64,000 bases of DNA from assembly GCA_965219495.1 (NCBI GenBank), contig OZ244777.1:2790001-2854000 (forward strand), read 5' to 3'. Positions within the stretch are counted from its first letter, which is position 1. Every line of letters begins with the position of its first letter. The notes below the pieces were generated by a model. The model did no database searches and was not told the origin of the DNA. It was given only the letters and a program-made list of their open reading frames with translations. Below, piece after piece: positions 1 to 8,528 of this stretch. The position numbers and the translations under genes are program-made. Origin of the DNA: CAZPXZ01 sp965219495 (GTDB taxonomy: Bacteria > Pseudomonadota > Alphaproteobacteria > Rhodobacterales > CAZPXZ01).

Positions 1-255
1 ATGCCGCAGTTGTCGCGGGGCGTTGTACGCGATCGGGCGTCGCGGTTGCGCGAGGCAGCGAAAGAACGCCTGTCCACGCGCCTTCAAAGCCGGATTGGAC
101 GCAGTGAAAGAATCCTTGTCGAACGGCCGGACCGCGGCCGCACGGAGTGTTACGCCGTCGTCGAGTTTCAGAAGCCCCGTGCGGAGACTTCCATTGGCAA
201 GATCGTAACGGCAACAATTCTCGGGCATGAAATGGGCCGCTTGTTCGCTGCATAG
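1..255 (+). CDS. mtaB: tRNA methylthiotransferase MtaB, C-terminal part (window-edge fragment)
   Basis: This is the last 84 codons of a gene that begins left of the window. The fragment carries a RAxRLREA-type helix followed by a small beta-rich stretch ending in GHEMGRL, which fits the C-terminal TRAM domain of MtaB, the radical-SAM enzyme that makes ms2t6A at position 37 of tRNAs. The radical-SAM core is not in the window. Its stop lies five bases before ftsY, and I recall mtaB-ftsY-yciB as a common alphaproteobacterial order, so context supports the call. The identification rests on a short tail plus synteny, so it is moderate. Confidence 0.6.
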   Translation: MPQLSRGVVRDRASRLREAAKERLSTRLQSRIGRSERILVERPDRGRTECYAVVEFQKPRAETSIGKIVTATILGHEMGRLFAA

Positions 256-260
256 TCCGT

Positions 261-1193
261 ATGCGCATTCTGAGCAGACTCAAGGAACGCCTTGGCGCCA
301 GCGCATCGCGGATTGGCGCGGCGCTTTCCCACGTATCCGGGCGTCCCGCACTGGATCCGGCGGCGATTGCGGATCTCGAAGACGCGCTGATTGCCACCGA
401 TCTCGGCGTAGAACTTTCGGCGCGACTGGCGAAAGGCGTTGCACGCCGCCTGCGTGGAAACGCGCCCGATGAAGCATCACTCAGAAAAGCTCTGGCCGGG
501 GAAATCGCGTCGGTGCTTGCGCCCGTGGCAGTTCCCTTTCCCGAGCGCGACAATCGACCGGGTGTAATGCTGTTTGTCGGGGTGAATGGTTCGGGGAAGA
601 CGACGACGATTGGCAAGCTCGCGTCCCGCTACCGGAAAGAAGGCAAACACGTCATGGTTGCCGCCTGCGATACGTTCCGCGCCGCAGCCGTGGAGCAACT
701 GGAGGTCTGGTGCGAACGCGCTGGCGCTATGGTCGTCAAGGCGAGGACGGGGGGAGACGCGGCAGGGCTAGCGTTCGACGCGCATGCGCAGGCGGTTTCC
801 GAAGGCGTCGACATTCTGCTTGTGGATACGGCCGGTCGCCTACAGAACAAGCGCGCCCTCATGGAGGAACTTGCGAAAATCAGGCGGGTGCTGGCGAAGC
901 GGGACGAGGATGCGCCCCACGATGTCATCCTCGTGCTTGACGCGTCCATTGGTCAGAACACACACTCGCAGGTAGACATATTCGGCCGTGAGGCAGGTGT
1001 GACCGGGCTCATCATGACAAAACTGGATGGTTCCGCCCGGGGCGGAGTACTGGTGGCGGTCGCCGAACGAACAGGCTTGCCGGTTCACGCAATCGGCATT
1101 GGCGAGGCAATCGGGGATCTCGTACCCCTGCATCCGCAGAGCTTTGCGAATGCAATTACGGGATGCTCGGAAACTGGAAAGTTGGCCGCATGA
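261..1193 (+). CDS. ftsY: signal recognition particle receptor FtsY
   Basis: GTPase that receives the SRP-ribosome complex at the inner membrane for co-translational insertion of membrane proteins. The 310-residue protein has the complete NG domain: a helical N domain (about 1-95), P-loop GVNGSGKTT at 107-115, DTFRAAA at 138-144, DTAGR at 189-193 and the guanine-specificity motif TKLD at 253-256. It lacks the long acidic A domain of enterobacterial FtsY, as many alphaproteobacterial forms do. The ATG at 261 follows the upstream stop by five bases with no clear Shine-Dalgarno, suggesting coupling to the upstream gene. Its stop overlaps the start of yciB. Confidence 0.97.
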   Translation: MRILSRLKERLGASASRIGAALSHVSGRPALDPAAIADLEDALIATDLGVELSARLAKGVARRLRGNAPDEASLRKALAGEIASVLAPVAVPFPERDNRPGVMLFVGVNGSGKTTTIGKLASRYRKEGKHVMVAACDTFRAAAVEQLEVWCERAGAMVVKARTGGDAAGLAFDAHAQAVSEGVDILLVDTAGRLQNKRALMEELAKIRRVLAKRDEDAPHDVILVLDASIGQNTHSQVDIFGREAGVTGLIMTKLDGSARGGVLVAVAERTGLPVHAIGIGEAIGDLVPLHPQSFANAITGCSETGKLAA

Positions 1194-1729
1194 ATCCGTT
1201 CTTGAAACTTCTCCTGGAATTCGGGCCGTTACTGATTTTCTTCGCCGGTTACCGGTTTGCCGGCGGCGACCTGATTGTTGCAACGGCGGTTTTCATGGCG
1301 GCGATCTTCACGAGTCTGGGGATTTCCCTTGCGGTCACTCGGCGTGCGCCCCGCATGATGCTGGTGACCGCAGTGGTTGTGCTCGTGTTCGGGGGCCTGA
1401 CACTTTGGCTTGAGGATGCAACGTTCATCAAGATGAAGCCGACCATCGTGAATGCGCTGTTTGCGCTGGCGCTCGGCATCGGGATCTTTCGGGGACGTAG
1501 CTATCTCCAGCTCCTCATGGAAGAAGCAATTTCCCTCGACGCGCACGGGTGGCGCCGGCTGACCGTTCGTTGGGCGTGGTTCTTTGTGGCGATGGCCGTG
1601 CTGAACGAAGTTGTCTGGCGTACGCAAAGCGAAGAGACTTGGGTGACCGTCAAGACCTTCGGTTATCTTCCGGTGGCGCTGGCATTCGCTCTGCTGCAGT
1701 TGCCGCTAATCCAGCGCCACCAGACATGA
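1190..1729 (+). CDS. yciB: septation protein A family inner-membrane protein (YciB/IspZ)
   Basis: A hydrophobic protein of 179 residues with about five predicted transmembrane segments and the family N-terminal pattern FGPLLIFF, followed by repeated hydrophobic stretches and WVTVKTFGYLP near the end. YciB proteins sit in the inner membrane and affect septation and envelope integrity; the exact biochemical role is unresolved in the family. I chose the ATG at 1190 because it overlaps the ftsY stop as ATGA and gives the normal family N-terminus; an upstream in-frame ATG at 1163 would add nine unlikely residues inside ftsY. Confidence 0.9.
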   Translation: MNPFLKLLLEFGPLLIFFAGYRFAGGDLIVATAVFMAAIFTSLGISLAVTRRAPRMMLVTAVVVLVFGGLTLWLEDATFIKMKPTIVNALFALALGIGIFRGRSYLQLLMEEAISLDAHGWRRLTVRWAWFFVAMAVLNEVVWRTQSEETWVTVKTFGYLPVALAFALLQLPLIQRHQT

Positions 1730-2192
1730 CCGCCCGCCTTCAAGATCGTTCCGCATTTCTTGGGCCGATCCGGAAACGAGGCAATCCTCGCAATCCAGAC
1801 GGGTCGTTTCTCGATTCTCGGGATTTTGGACGGCCATCGGCAAGATACGGGTCATCGGCGCTTGGAAACGCTGTCGGCATGACTTGAAAGTGAACCTGTC
1901 GATTTTGCGATCATGCAGAATTGACCGGGCCCGACGCAGGAGTCTTCCTGTTGTTGCGCTGCGGTGAAGAACCTATGCTGCCCAATGATGGGTTCGTACT
2001 TTGATCCTGAGGCGTGATTGAACGAAGAGTGGACGAATTGGCACCCGACGCGACCGTGTGTTGAATTTACGCGCTGGGTCGCCTGCCATACCGCATGTTT
2101 GGAATTGTCGATTTTCCGAGGTTCGGAAACTTCGCCGCTTGCGTATCAGGTTTTGAGTCGAACCGATCCAGCAATCCAGGAGGCCCTAAAAA
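1730..2192. other. intergenic region, leader of the secreted-protein gene
   Basis: No convincing gene on either strand. The right end holds the leader of the next gene, with a strong AGGAGG at 2178-2183. I could not place a confident promoter. Confidence 0.5.
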
Positions 2193-2690
2193 ATGAAAAA
2201 GTTCTTATCTACGCTGTTCCTATTTCTTGCATCCGCGAGTATCGCGAACGCCCAACAGTATCTGCAGGCGTCTTCCACGATCACTCAGTGCCCGGGAACG
2301 GCGCCGGAAATCGTGCAAATAGACTTGACCGATGCAGCCGAAGGCATTGCGCTGGAAGACAACAAGATCACGGTGAGTGAAGATGGGGCATACTTGATCG
2401 TCGCCGCGCCCCAGGTTGGGCGCGAAGGCGGAGGTCCCCTCGGCTGCTTTGACCTGTGGCTGCGCGTGAATGGCGGCGATGTCGCCAACTCGAACGTGCA
2501 GCTTTGCCAGGATGCAGACAGCATGGCCAAGGACGTCATCATATCGCAGGGAATTGTTCCCATGGCTGCTGGCGATAGCTTGGAAGTCATGATGTCCGCG
2601 AGTAATCCGGAGGCGGAAATCTGCATCGAGGCCATCCAGCCGGAAGGCGAACCCTTGGTGCCCTCGATCATTTTCTCCATGATCAAGTAG
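2193..2690 (+). CDS. small secreted protein with a C1q/TNF-like beta-sandwich pattern
   Basis: A 165-residue protein with a clear Sec signal peptide (charged MKK, hydrophobic core, cleavage after ANA near residue 20). The mature part alternates short beta strands: GAYLIVAAPQVG, CFDLWLRVNG, NVQLCQ, then a late AAGDSLEVMMS strand. This order resembles the jelly roll of C1q-like domains found in bacterial surface or spore proteins, but I cannot confirm the family by eye. Four cysteines in the mature part could form disulfides. Start fixed by AGGAGG nine bases upstream of the ATG. It stands alone between long intergenic regions. Confidence 0.75.
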   Translation: MKKFLSTLFLFLASASIANAQQYLQASSTITQCPGTAPEIVQIDLTDAAEGIALEDNKITVSEDGAYLIVAAPQVGREGGGPLGCFDLWLRVNGGDVANSNVQLCQDADSMAKDVIISQGIVPMAAGDSLEVMMSASNPEAEICIEAIQPEGEPLVPSIIFSMIK

Positions 2691-2751
2691 GAGAGAACCG
2701 GAAAAACCGGTATTTCCCGTCGTTTGTTACGGGGAAGCCCGGCATTTCGCA

Positions 2752-2805
2752 CCGAATCCCGTCTTGACGGGATTCGGCCGCCTTGCGGCAATTACAAATT
2801 GCCGC
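2752..2805. repeat. two perfect palindromes in tandem
   Basis: A 12-bp perfect inverted repeat with a 2-base loop (2752-2777, arms starting CCGAATCCCGTC) is followed seven bases later by a 9-bp perfect inverted repeat with a 3-base loop (GCGGCAATT, 2785-2805). Neither is followed by a T-run, so they are not classical terminators, though either could stop or stabilise the upstream transcript. The pair lies 61 bases after the stop of the secreted-protein gene. Confidence 0.7.
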
Positions 2806-2932
2806 CGGCGCGATAGCTTGGCGCAGGACCATGTTGAACCGCAGGTTCGGCTGTCCAACCGCGCCGGGTCAGGTGAGTTCTCTGTTCGGTAGAATCGTTC
2901 CGTCCAATTCGCCGGGGCGTTCTGCGGCCGGA

Positions 2933-3094
2933 ATTCCCCAGGCGGTTTCGGTACCGCGGACAGCAAGCGCATTCAAAGCCCGAAGAAAAACAGCAATTCC
3001 TTCCGGGGAGCATCCTGTCTTGGACGCGGGATCGGAGTTCGAAGCAGTATTCTGTACGGGACTGCAGCATGAAAGATCTCGTACCCGGGATCAC
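2933..3094 (+). repeat. dispersed intergenic repeat, copy A
   Basis: 162 bases that align without gaps to 22769-22930; counting by hand, about 122 of 162 positions match. Both copies start ATTCCCCAGG and end GGGATCAC and share blocks such as CAGCAATTCC and CCGGGGAGCA. In one frame both copies stay open and encode similar peptides (IPQ.VS.PRT, AIP.GEH), so this may be a decayed coding element rather than a structural repeat. Nothing in it matches a protein family I recognise. Confidence 0.75.
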
Positions 3095-3132
3095 TGAAGG
3101 CGCTCGGCGGCTTAACCTGTGTAGCGCGACAA

Positions 3133-3459
3133 TTACGATGGCCATCGCGACGGCTTGGGGGCGCGGTTGTGTCGACCGGGTGGTGGTCGACTGTGGCGCA
3201 GAAGGTTATCGCTCGCCGTCAGCGGCACAACAACTGTGATGCCATGATCTTTGATCCGATCCACAATCTGCCCCTGATCGGGCGGAAGGTCAGCACGCTG
3301 GATCAGGCACCGTTCCGTGATCAGTACAACGCACCTGCGCTCAAGCTCAGCGCGAAGCGCGCTTGCGTCATCAAGCAAACGATGCGCGTGAATACCTTCG
3401 AGATCGAGGAGGACATACCGCGGCACTTGCGCGTGTTTTCCATAGGCAACGGGGTACAA
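3133..3459 (-). CDS. unrecognised open frame, possibly a decayed gene end
   Basis: A 108-codon frame downstream of the isochorismatase-like gene on the same strand. The first 90 residues look coding (balanced codon use, runs such as LLDLEGIHAH and HGITVVVPL), while the last 18 look like random GC-rich translation. I do not recognise a family. It could be a truncated last gene of the minus-strand run or a remnant. The plus-strand frame over the same bases is no more convincing. Confidence 0.25.
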   Translation of the reverse strand: MYPVAYGKHAQVPRYVLLDLEGIHAHRLLDDASALRAELERRCVVLITERCLIQRADLPPDQGQIVDRIKDHGITVVVPLTASDNLLRHSRPPPGRHNRAPKPSRWPS

Positions 3460-3570
3460 GCCTCATACGCTGAGCAGTCCTTTGCTGCGCATGCCGCCCC
3501 ATGGACTACTATTGTGCTGCCTTCGAAAAGCTGGACGTAGCCAGGGCGAACCCGGTCGACCGCATGTCGA

Positions 3571-4185
3571 CTACCGCTGTATGCCCCAGCCCGCGAGCAC
3601 CTCCTCGACCTTCACCACATGCGCAAACATGTACGCCATGGCGACGAGCGCGGCGTCGTGCCGTTCTTGATCCAACTCGCCGATCGCGTTCGCAACGACG
3701 AAGGTGCGATAGTCTCGCTGTCCCGCATCACGGACCGTAGATTCAACGCACATGCTACTGGTCACGCCACAAATCACGAGCGTCCTTATGTCGCGATTGC
3801 GCAGGACCGTTTCCATACCCGCATTGTAGAAGCCGCTGGTGCGATTCTTGTCAAAGATGTAATCACGCTCCTGCGGAACAAGCTCATCGACAAGGTCTGC
3901 GTCCCAAGTGCCGGTGATGCAGGCGCGAACGTTCTTGAGATCGGGTCGGATTTCATGAGGCATGATGCCGCGGTCGGAGTAATCCGAGCGGTAGACATTG
4001 CGGGTGTAAACGACCGGCACGTCCAGCTGGTGAGCGGCATCAACGAGTTTGCAGCAAGGTGTCACGGCAGCCTCGCACATGCTGGTGTCCTTGCCCATTT
4101 GGTTGAGTGAACCTTCCGGGTGGCAGAACGCGTTTTGCATGTCGACGACAATCAAGGCAGTTCGCTCGGTTCCGATGTGGTGCAT
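3571..4185 (-). CDS. isochorismatase-family cysteine hydrolase
   Basis: A 204-residue alpha/beta hydrolase of the isochorismatase-like superfamily, whose members cleave amide, carbamoyl or vinyl-ether bonds. The catalytic triad is visible: Asp15 in VVDMQNAF, Lys113 in DKNRTSGF and Cys146 in GVTSSMCVES. The substrate cannot be read from sequence; N-carbamoyl amino acid amidases, biuret hydrolase and maleamate hydrolase share this pattern, which fits better than isochorismate since no siderophore genes are near. Start at the ATG 4185 with GGGAG nine bases upstream. It is the last clear gene of the minus-strand run begun by the ABC importer. Confidence 0.9.
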   Translation of the reverse strand: MHHIGTERTALIVVDMQNAFCHPEGSLNQMGKDTSMCEAAVTPCCKLVDAAHQLDVPVVYTRNVYRSDYSDRGIMPHEIRPDLKNVRACITGTWDADLVDELVPQERDYIFDKNRTSGFYNAGMETVLRNRDIRTLVICGVTSSMCVESTVRDAGQRDYRTFVVANAIGELDQERHDAALVAMAYMFAHVVKVEEVLAGWGIQR

Positions 4186-4388
4186 CTCAAATCTCCCGTT
4201 CGCTTCGTGAGAGCCGTTTCGCCCCGCGGCGATACTCGAGCCTCGGTTTCCGTGGAACTCAAGGGTGTCCGAGCATGGTCGACGGATTCTCTATTCGAAT
4301 GCGCACGAGGATACTCTGGTCGAGCCACTCGCAAGCCAAGCGCCATCAGCAACAAACTTCCACCGCTCGGCCAAATTGCTCGAATCGT

Positions 4389-5060
4389 CTAGGTTCGCCC
4401 CATGAGCTCTCGATTAAGGTGGTGGCCAGGGCGCTCTCCGATGACCGGTCGCTCCATCGTGAACGTTTGCTCGATTGTTGCGTACTCCATATAGCCGAGA
4501 CGGGCAATGGGCCGGATCTTGGTGACGTTGACGCGCCCTTCGGTCAGCACATCGTCCCCGATGTGAACGCCGACAACGGTGCCGAACACCACTATGGGTG
4601 TTGCCTCCGGATCTGTCGCCGGCAAGCGCACGCTCATCAAGTACCGGCACTCGAGATGGATTGGTGAACGCTTCACTCGTAGCGGTGTGACCAGCCGGGA
4701 AGGTGTCATCTCGAGCTCAGCTAGCCCCGCTTCGTCGATGCCGCGGGCCATATACGCCGAGGTGAGGTTCATTTCTTCCCGAAGCTTCCAGGTTGCCATG
4801 TTGATGACAAACTCACCGGTTTCCGCGGCGTTGGTGCAACTGTCCTTCAGCCCGCCGTCCGCGTGCGTACCCACGGTGCTGAACATGACCTGCGGCGGAC
4901 ATGTTCCCACGCCATTGAAGAAACTGAAGGGTGCAAGGTTTGTCCGCCCATCCCTGTCGCAGGTCGTAACCCATCCGATCGGTCTTGGAACCACACAGCT
5001 CAGGAACGGATCATGGGGCAACCCATGATCATTGGTCGAGGTTTCATAGAACACTGGCAT
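4389..5060 (-). CDS. flavin reductase-like FMN-binding split-barrel protein
   Basis: A 223-residue protein with the flavin-reductase-like domain: VVPRPIGWVTT near the N-terminus (FMN phosphate region), NLAPFSFFNGV, then GEFVIN and the terminal RLGYMEYATI. Such proteins reduce FMN with NAD(P)H to feed a monooxygenase, or act on their own substrates. No partner flavin monooxygenase is seen nearby, so a standalone role is possible. The ATG at 5060 has AAGGA just upstream. It lies between the oxidoreductase and isochorismatase genes, separated by about 100 and 200 bases. Confidence 0.9.
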   Translation of the reverse strand: MPVFYETSTNDHGLPHDPFLSCVVPRPIGWVTTCDRDGRTNLAPFSFFNGVGTCPPQVMFSTVGTHADGGLKDSCTNAAETGEFVINMATWKLREEMNLTSAYMARGIDEAGLAELEMTPSRLVTPLRVKRSPIHLECRYLMSVRLPATDPEATPIVVFGTVVGVHIGDDVLTEGRVNVTKIRPIARLGYMEYATIEQTFTMERPVIGERPGHHLNRELMGRT

Positions 5061-5165
5061 TCATCCTTTTTCTTCGATCACAATTCGGATTCGGCAAATG
5101 AAACGCGGCCCTGGCCGGACTCTGAGGCGCCGCAGATACGGTCCATGGGTCGGAAGAATAATGCG

Positions 5166-6236
5166 TCACGGGGCCGGGTCCGAACCGATCCGCACCAATG
5201 TCTTGCCGATGTTCTGGCCACAAAGCATGTTGATGAAGGTGTGTGGTGCATTCTCCAGTCCCTCCGTTACATGCTCGCGGTATTTCAACCGGCCTTCCGT
5301 CACCCAGGTACCCATCTGCGAGATGGCTTCCGGGAACCGCGCCGCGTAGTCGTGGACGACGAACCCCTCCATCCGCAACCGTCGTCCCAATATGTATCCT
5401 TGCGGGCGTAGCCCGAAATGCGCATCGATCGGCTTGTCGTAATCGGCAATGTGGCCGATGACCACCCAACGTCCCCGATCATTCATGTGCCGCAGCACGC
5501 AATCGGCGAGATCGCCAGCGACCAGATCAAGATACACATCGACGCCCTGGGGACAGCATTCCGACAATTCGTGATCGAGATCGTCTTCATGCCGATAGTT
5601 GATCGCGGCGTCAAAGCCGAGTTCGTCAACGACGAATCGAACCTTCTCCTCGGTGCTTGCCAGGCCCACCGCTCTGCAGCCTTTGATCCTGGCAATCTGG
5701 CCAGCGACGCTTCCCGTCGCGCCTGCTGCCGTCGAGACCAGGACCGTCTCGCCCGGACGGATGCAGCCGACGTCCAAGAGCGAGAAGTACCCGGTCATGC
5801 CGGTGCGTCCGAGTACGCTCAATGCGGTTGATATGGGGCCCTGGCGCCGGTCCACCTTGACGATGCCGGCGGCGTCGTCGATCCGGTCCCCCGTGCCATC
5901 GGTCACCGCGTAGAGCTGCCAACCCAATTTCGCCTCAACGATCTCACCCACCTGAAACTCCGGATGGAGTGTCTCGACGACTTCACCGATCACTGCGCCT
6001 GGTAGTACCGTGTCAAGAAGCACGGGCACGCCGTATTGGCCCCGGAACTCGGTCGGATCGCGCATTCGCAACCGCTGCCAGGGATCGAGAGACAGAAAGA
6101 TACTGCGGACAAGGAACTGGCCGTCCTTCGGTCTTTGCACTGGCACCTGCGCGATGCGGAAATCACTCTCCTTCGGCAGGCCCCGCGGATACGATACAAG
6201 CTGCACTTGCCGGTTATGCGTCGTGGCGTGTGTCAT
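5166..6236 (-). CDS. NADP-dependent MDR oxidoreductase (CurA / alkenal reductase type)
   Basis: Zinc-free medium-chain reductase of about 356 residues. It has the family N-terminus (PKDGQFLVR, FLSLDPWQRLRM), the nucleotide-binding AAGATGSVAGQIA and the late LRMEGFVV...GLENAP regions. Members reduce alpha,beta-unsaturated ketones or aldehydes with NADPH. The MmgE/PrpD stop overlaps a TTG at 6248 as TTGA; an ATG at 6236 gives the more usual N-terminus and is used here, but the overlapping TTG could be the true coupled start. The position in the run suggests reduction of a double bond in the degraded compound. Confidence 0.92.
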   Translation of the reverse strand: MTHATTHNRQVQLVSYPRGLPKESDFRIAQVPVQRPKDGQFLVRSIFLSLDPWQRLRMRDPTEFRGQYGVPVLLDTVLPGAVIGEVVETLHPEFQVGEIVEAKLGWQLYAVTDGTGDRIDDAAGIVKVDRRQGPISTALSVLGRTGMTGYFSLLDVGCIRPGETVLVSTAAGATGSVAGQIARIKGCRAVGLASTEEKVRFVVDELGFDAAINYRHEDDLDHELSECCPQGVDVYLDLVAGDLADCVLRHMNDRGRWVVIGHIADYDKPIDAHFGLRPQGYILGRRLRMEGFVVHDYAARFPEAISQMGTWVTEGRLKYREHVTEGLENAPHTFINMLCGQNIGKTLVRIGSDPAP

Positions 6237-6244
6237 CGAGAAAC

Positions 6245-7609
6245 TCAATAGCGGGCTGTGACATCCCGAACATCTTCGACCGTGCTGATCTCCTTTGCGG
6301 CGTCGAGCAGAGTGCGTGCCGCGTCGTCGCCCCGGACCCGGCTCGCGAGTCTTAGGAACTTTGCCGCGAGCTCCGCATCAGACATGGGATTCTCGGGACT
6401 GCCACGAATCTGTCGGTAGCGCATCGACTTCCCGAACTCGGCGCCGTTGGCCTTGATCACGACCTCGATCGGAACGTCGGGGTTGCCGAGCGCCTTGCCG
6501 GTCGCCCACATCGCAACCGCTTCAGGGTGTTCACCGATGACGACCTTTTTTGCAAGGGCATGCCGTTGCGCGTCCTGCAGGGCCTCCGGCTGGACCCATT
6601 CCGGACCCGATTCGTGGCCGAGTAGCGCATTCGCGATGATCCACGGAACGCTGAACAAGCCTTCGAAGTAAGAGCGAGGCTCAAGACATCCGAACGGATA
6701 ATTCTGATAGAAGCGGTGAGCGTTGATGGTCACCTGCTCGATGTTTTCGGGAGCGATTCCGTTCTCTTCAACGATTTCCAGCGCAAGCTGGATCGCGCCC
6801 GTGCTCGTGCGCGATCCGAGCCAAGGTTTCAAATGCAGTTCGTGAGCCACGTGATAGCATTCGGCCGGAGAAAATTCTGCCAGGCTTTCGTGGTGGTACA
6901 GTCCGTCCTGTTCCATGGTGTTCCGCGGACCTTCCACGCCGCTCTGGGTCAACAAGGCTGCCTGGGTGCCGAGTTGGCAGATCATCAGGTTGTACATCGA
7001 GCCCAGTCCCGTGAACACGTTGAACTTCAGCGACAAATCCATGGCGGGAGGCTCGATCAGCCAAGCGATACCGATCGCATTGTTGAGCTGATCGGCGTCG
7101 AGCCCGAGCAGCTTTCCTGCACAGACCGCGACGCACACGGGTGTGTGCTTCTTCGTGTTAACGTATCCATGCCGATCCTTCGCGCGCGCTGACTTGTAAA
7201 ACACCGCATTGAGCTCGTAGGCGATGGCGACGGCGGTGACGATATCGCGGCCGCTCGCGCCGAGCCGTTCACCCATCGCAATGCCGGTGTGCGCCAGGGC
7301 GTCGAACAGATGGTCGCCGGGCCCGCTTTCCATCATGTTCGAGTTGTATGCCATCGTGGAATTGACTCCTGCCGCGAGTCCGGCCGACACGCGACGCTGA
7401 TCGCCAAGAATCGTCGCTTCCGGAACGCCTCCCACCATCTTCGCGTATCGCAGAAAGGACGGCGCCATAAACTCGTAGCCCATATGCGCAATGCCTATCG
7501 AATCCATCATCGCGCGATCCATCGCGGAAGTGATGGCGGTTCCCAGATCCGAAAATCGGACATCCGCGATCGCGTGTCCGATCAAATCGGTCAGCCCTTC
7601 TTGGCGCAT
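6245..7609 (-). CDS. MmgE/PrpD family protein
   Basis: About 454 residues of the MmgE/PrpD fold, which covers 2-methylcitrate dehydratase, cis-aconitate decarboxylase and iminodisuccinate epimerase. Seen in sequence: helical N-domain with MMDSIGIAHMG, GVNSTMAYNS, the central KKHTPVCVAVCAGKLLG and the later second lobe. Which reaction it performs cannot be told. The ATG at 7609 is preceded by AAGGAGG, so an upstream in-frame start at 7678 is rejected. It follows livF by 177 bases and overlaps the next gene, tying it to the importer run. A second member of this family lies at 12986. Confidence 0.92.
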   Translation of the reverse strand: MRQEGLTDLIGHAIADVRFSDLGTAITSAMDRAMMDSIGIAHMGYEFMAPSFLRYAKMVGGVPEATILGDQRRVSAGLAAGVNSTMAYNSNMMESGPGDHLFDALAHTGIAMGERLGASGRDIVTAVAIAYELNAVFYKSARAKDRHGYVNTKKHTPVCVAVCAGKLLGLDADQLNNAIGIAWLIEPPAMDLSLKFNVFTGLGSMYNLMICQLGTQAALLTQSGVEGPRNTMEQDGLYHHESLAEFSPAECYHVAHELHLKPWLGSRTSTGAIQLALEIVEENGIAPENIEQVTINAHRFYQNYPFGCLEPRSYFEGLFSVPWIIANALLGHESGPEWVQPEALQDAQRHALAKKVVIGEHPEAVAMWATGKALGNPDVPIEVVIKANGAEFGKSMRYRQIRGSPENPMSDAELAAKFLRLASRVRGDDAARTLLDAAKEISTVEDVRDVTARY

Positions 7610-7786
7610 GCGTTCCTCCTTACGAATCGGGTTCCATTTGGATCGGTCAAGCCGAATGTCGAATAAGGGCAGGAACACCGGTCGTTGTCATTATCGGACT
7701 CGCTTTCCAGACCGTCACGGGATCCACGATTCCCCGAAGTGAAATGCATGGTCACGCCCTGTCCGCCGCAAATCCGGTGAGCCGGT

Positions 7787-8527
7787 TCAACGATGCGACC
7801 GGTGCGCGTGCTGCGACTTGAGCGCATCCTTGCCCTGTCCCATATACTCAAGAAAAAGCTGATGGTCGTCTCGAAACTCGTTGACGGGGCCCTCCATCAC
7901 CACGCGCCCTTGACGGGCCACGTAGACATAGTCCGCAACGCGCAACGCGACCCTTACGTTCTGCTCGACGATGAAGATCGTCTCGCCGCGGGCCTTGAGC
8001 TCTGCAATGATCTCGGCAATCTCGTCTATGACGATCGGCGCGAGTCCGGCGGTCGGCTCGTCCATCAGCAACAGCTTTGGTTCCGACATCAGGGCGCGGG
8101 CGGTGGCGAGCATTTGCTGTTCCCCCCCGGACAAGTTCCCGGCGCGAGTCCCAACACGCTCCTGCAGCCTCGGAAAGTGCTCCAGTATCCGCTTCAGCCG
8201 GCCCTTGCGCTCACGTTTCGGGCACCGCGGCATTCCCCCTAGAAGGATGTTTTCCTCGGTCGTCAATCCGGCGAACAGTTCGCGATGCTGGGGAACCATT
8301 GCAATCCCGCGCCCGAAGATTTTGTGAGGCTTCAGATTCTCGATGGCTTCATCCTCGAATCGAATCGAGCCTTCGGTTACGCCGAGCATGCCCACTACGC
8401 ACTTCAGCGTACTCGACTTGCCGCAGCCGTTGCCTCCGAGAAGCGCGGTGACGCGGCCGGTTTCAACACTCAGGCGCATCCCGTAGAGAACCTGCAGTTT
8501 GCCGTAGCCTGCCGTGATGTCGACCAC
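7787..8527 (-). CDS. livF: branched-chain amino acid-type ABC transporter ATPase (LivF-like)
   Basis: Cytoplasmic ATPase of a LivFGHMK-type importer. Walker A GGNGCGKSS at 31-39, signature LSGGEQQ at 132-138 and Walker B LLLMDEP at 152-158 are intact, and the sequence ends with a histidine-rich tail. The GTG at 8527 begins one base after the livG stop; translation may start a few codons earlier at a non-AUG codon because the usual N-terminal beta strand is slightly short. Substrate is unknown; this family also imports amides, urea and aromatic acids. Confidence 0.93.
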   Translation of the reverse strand: MVDITAGYGKLQVLYGMRLSVETGRVTALLGGNGCGKSSTLKCVVGMLGVTEGSIRFEDEAIENLKPHKIFGRGIAMVPQHRELFAGLTTEENILLGGMPRCPKRERKGRLKRILEHFPRLQERVGTRAGNLSGGEQQMLATARALMSEPKLLLMDEPTAGLAPIVIDEIAEIIAELKARGETIFIVEQNVRVALRVADYVYVARQGRVVMEGPVNEFRDDHQLFLEYMGQGKDALKSQHAHRSHR

Positions 8528-8528
8528 G

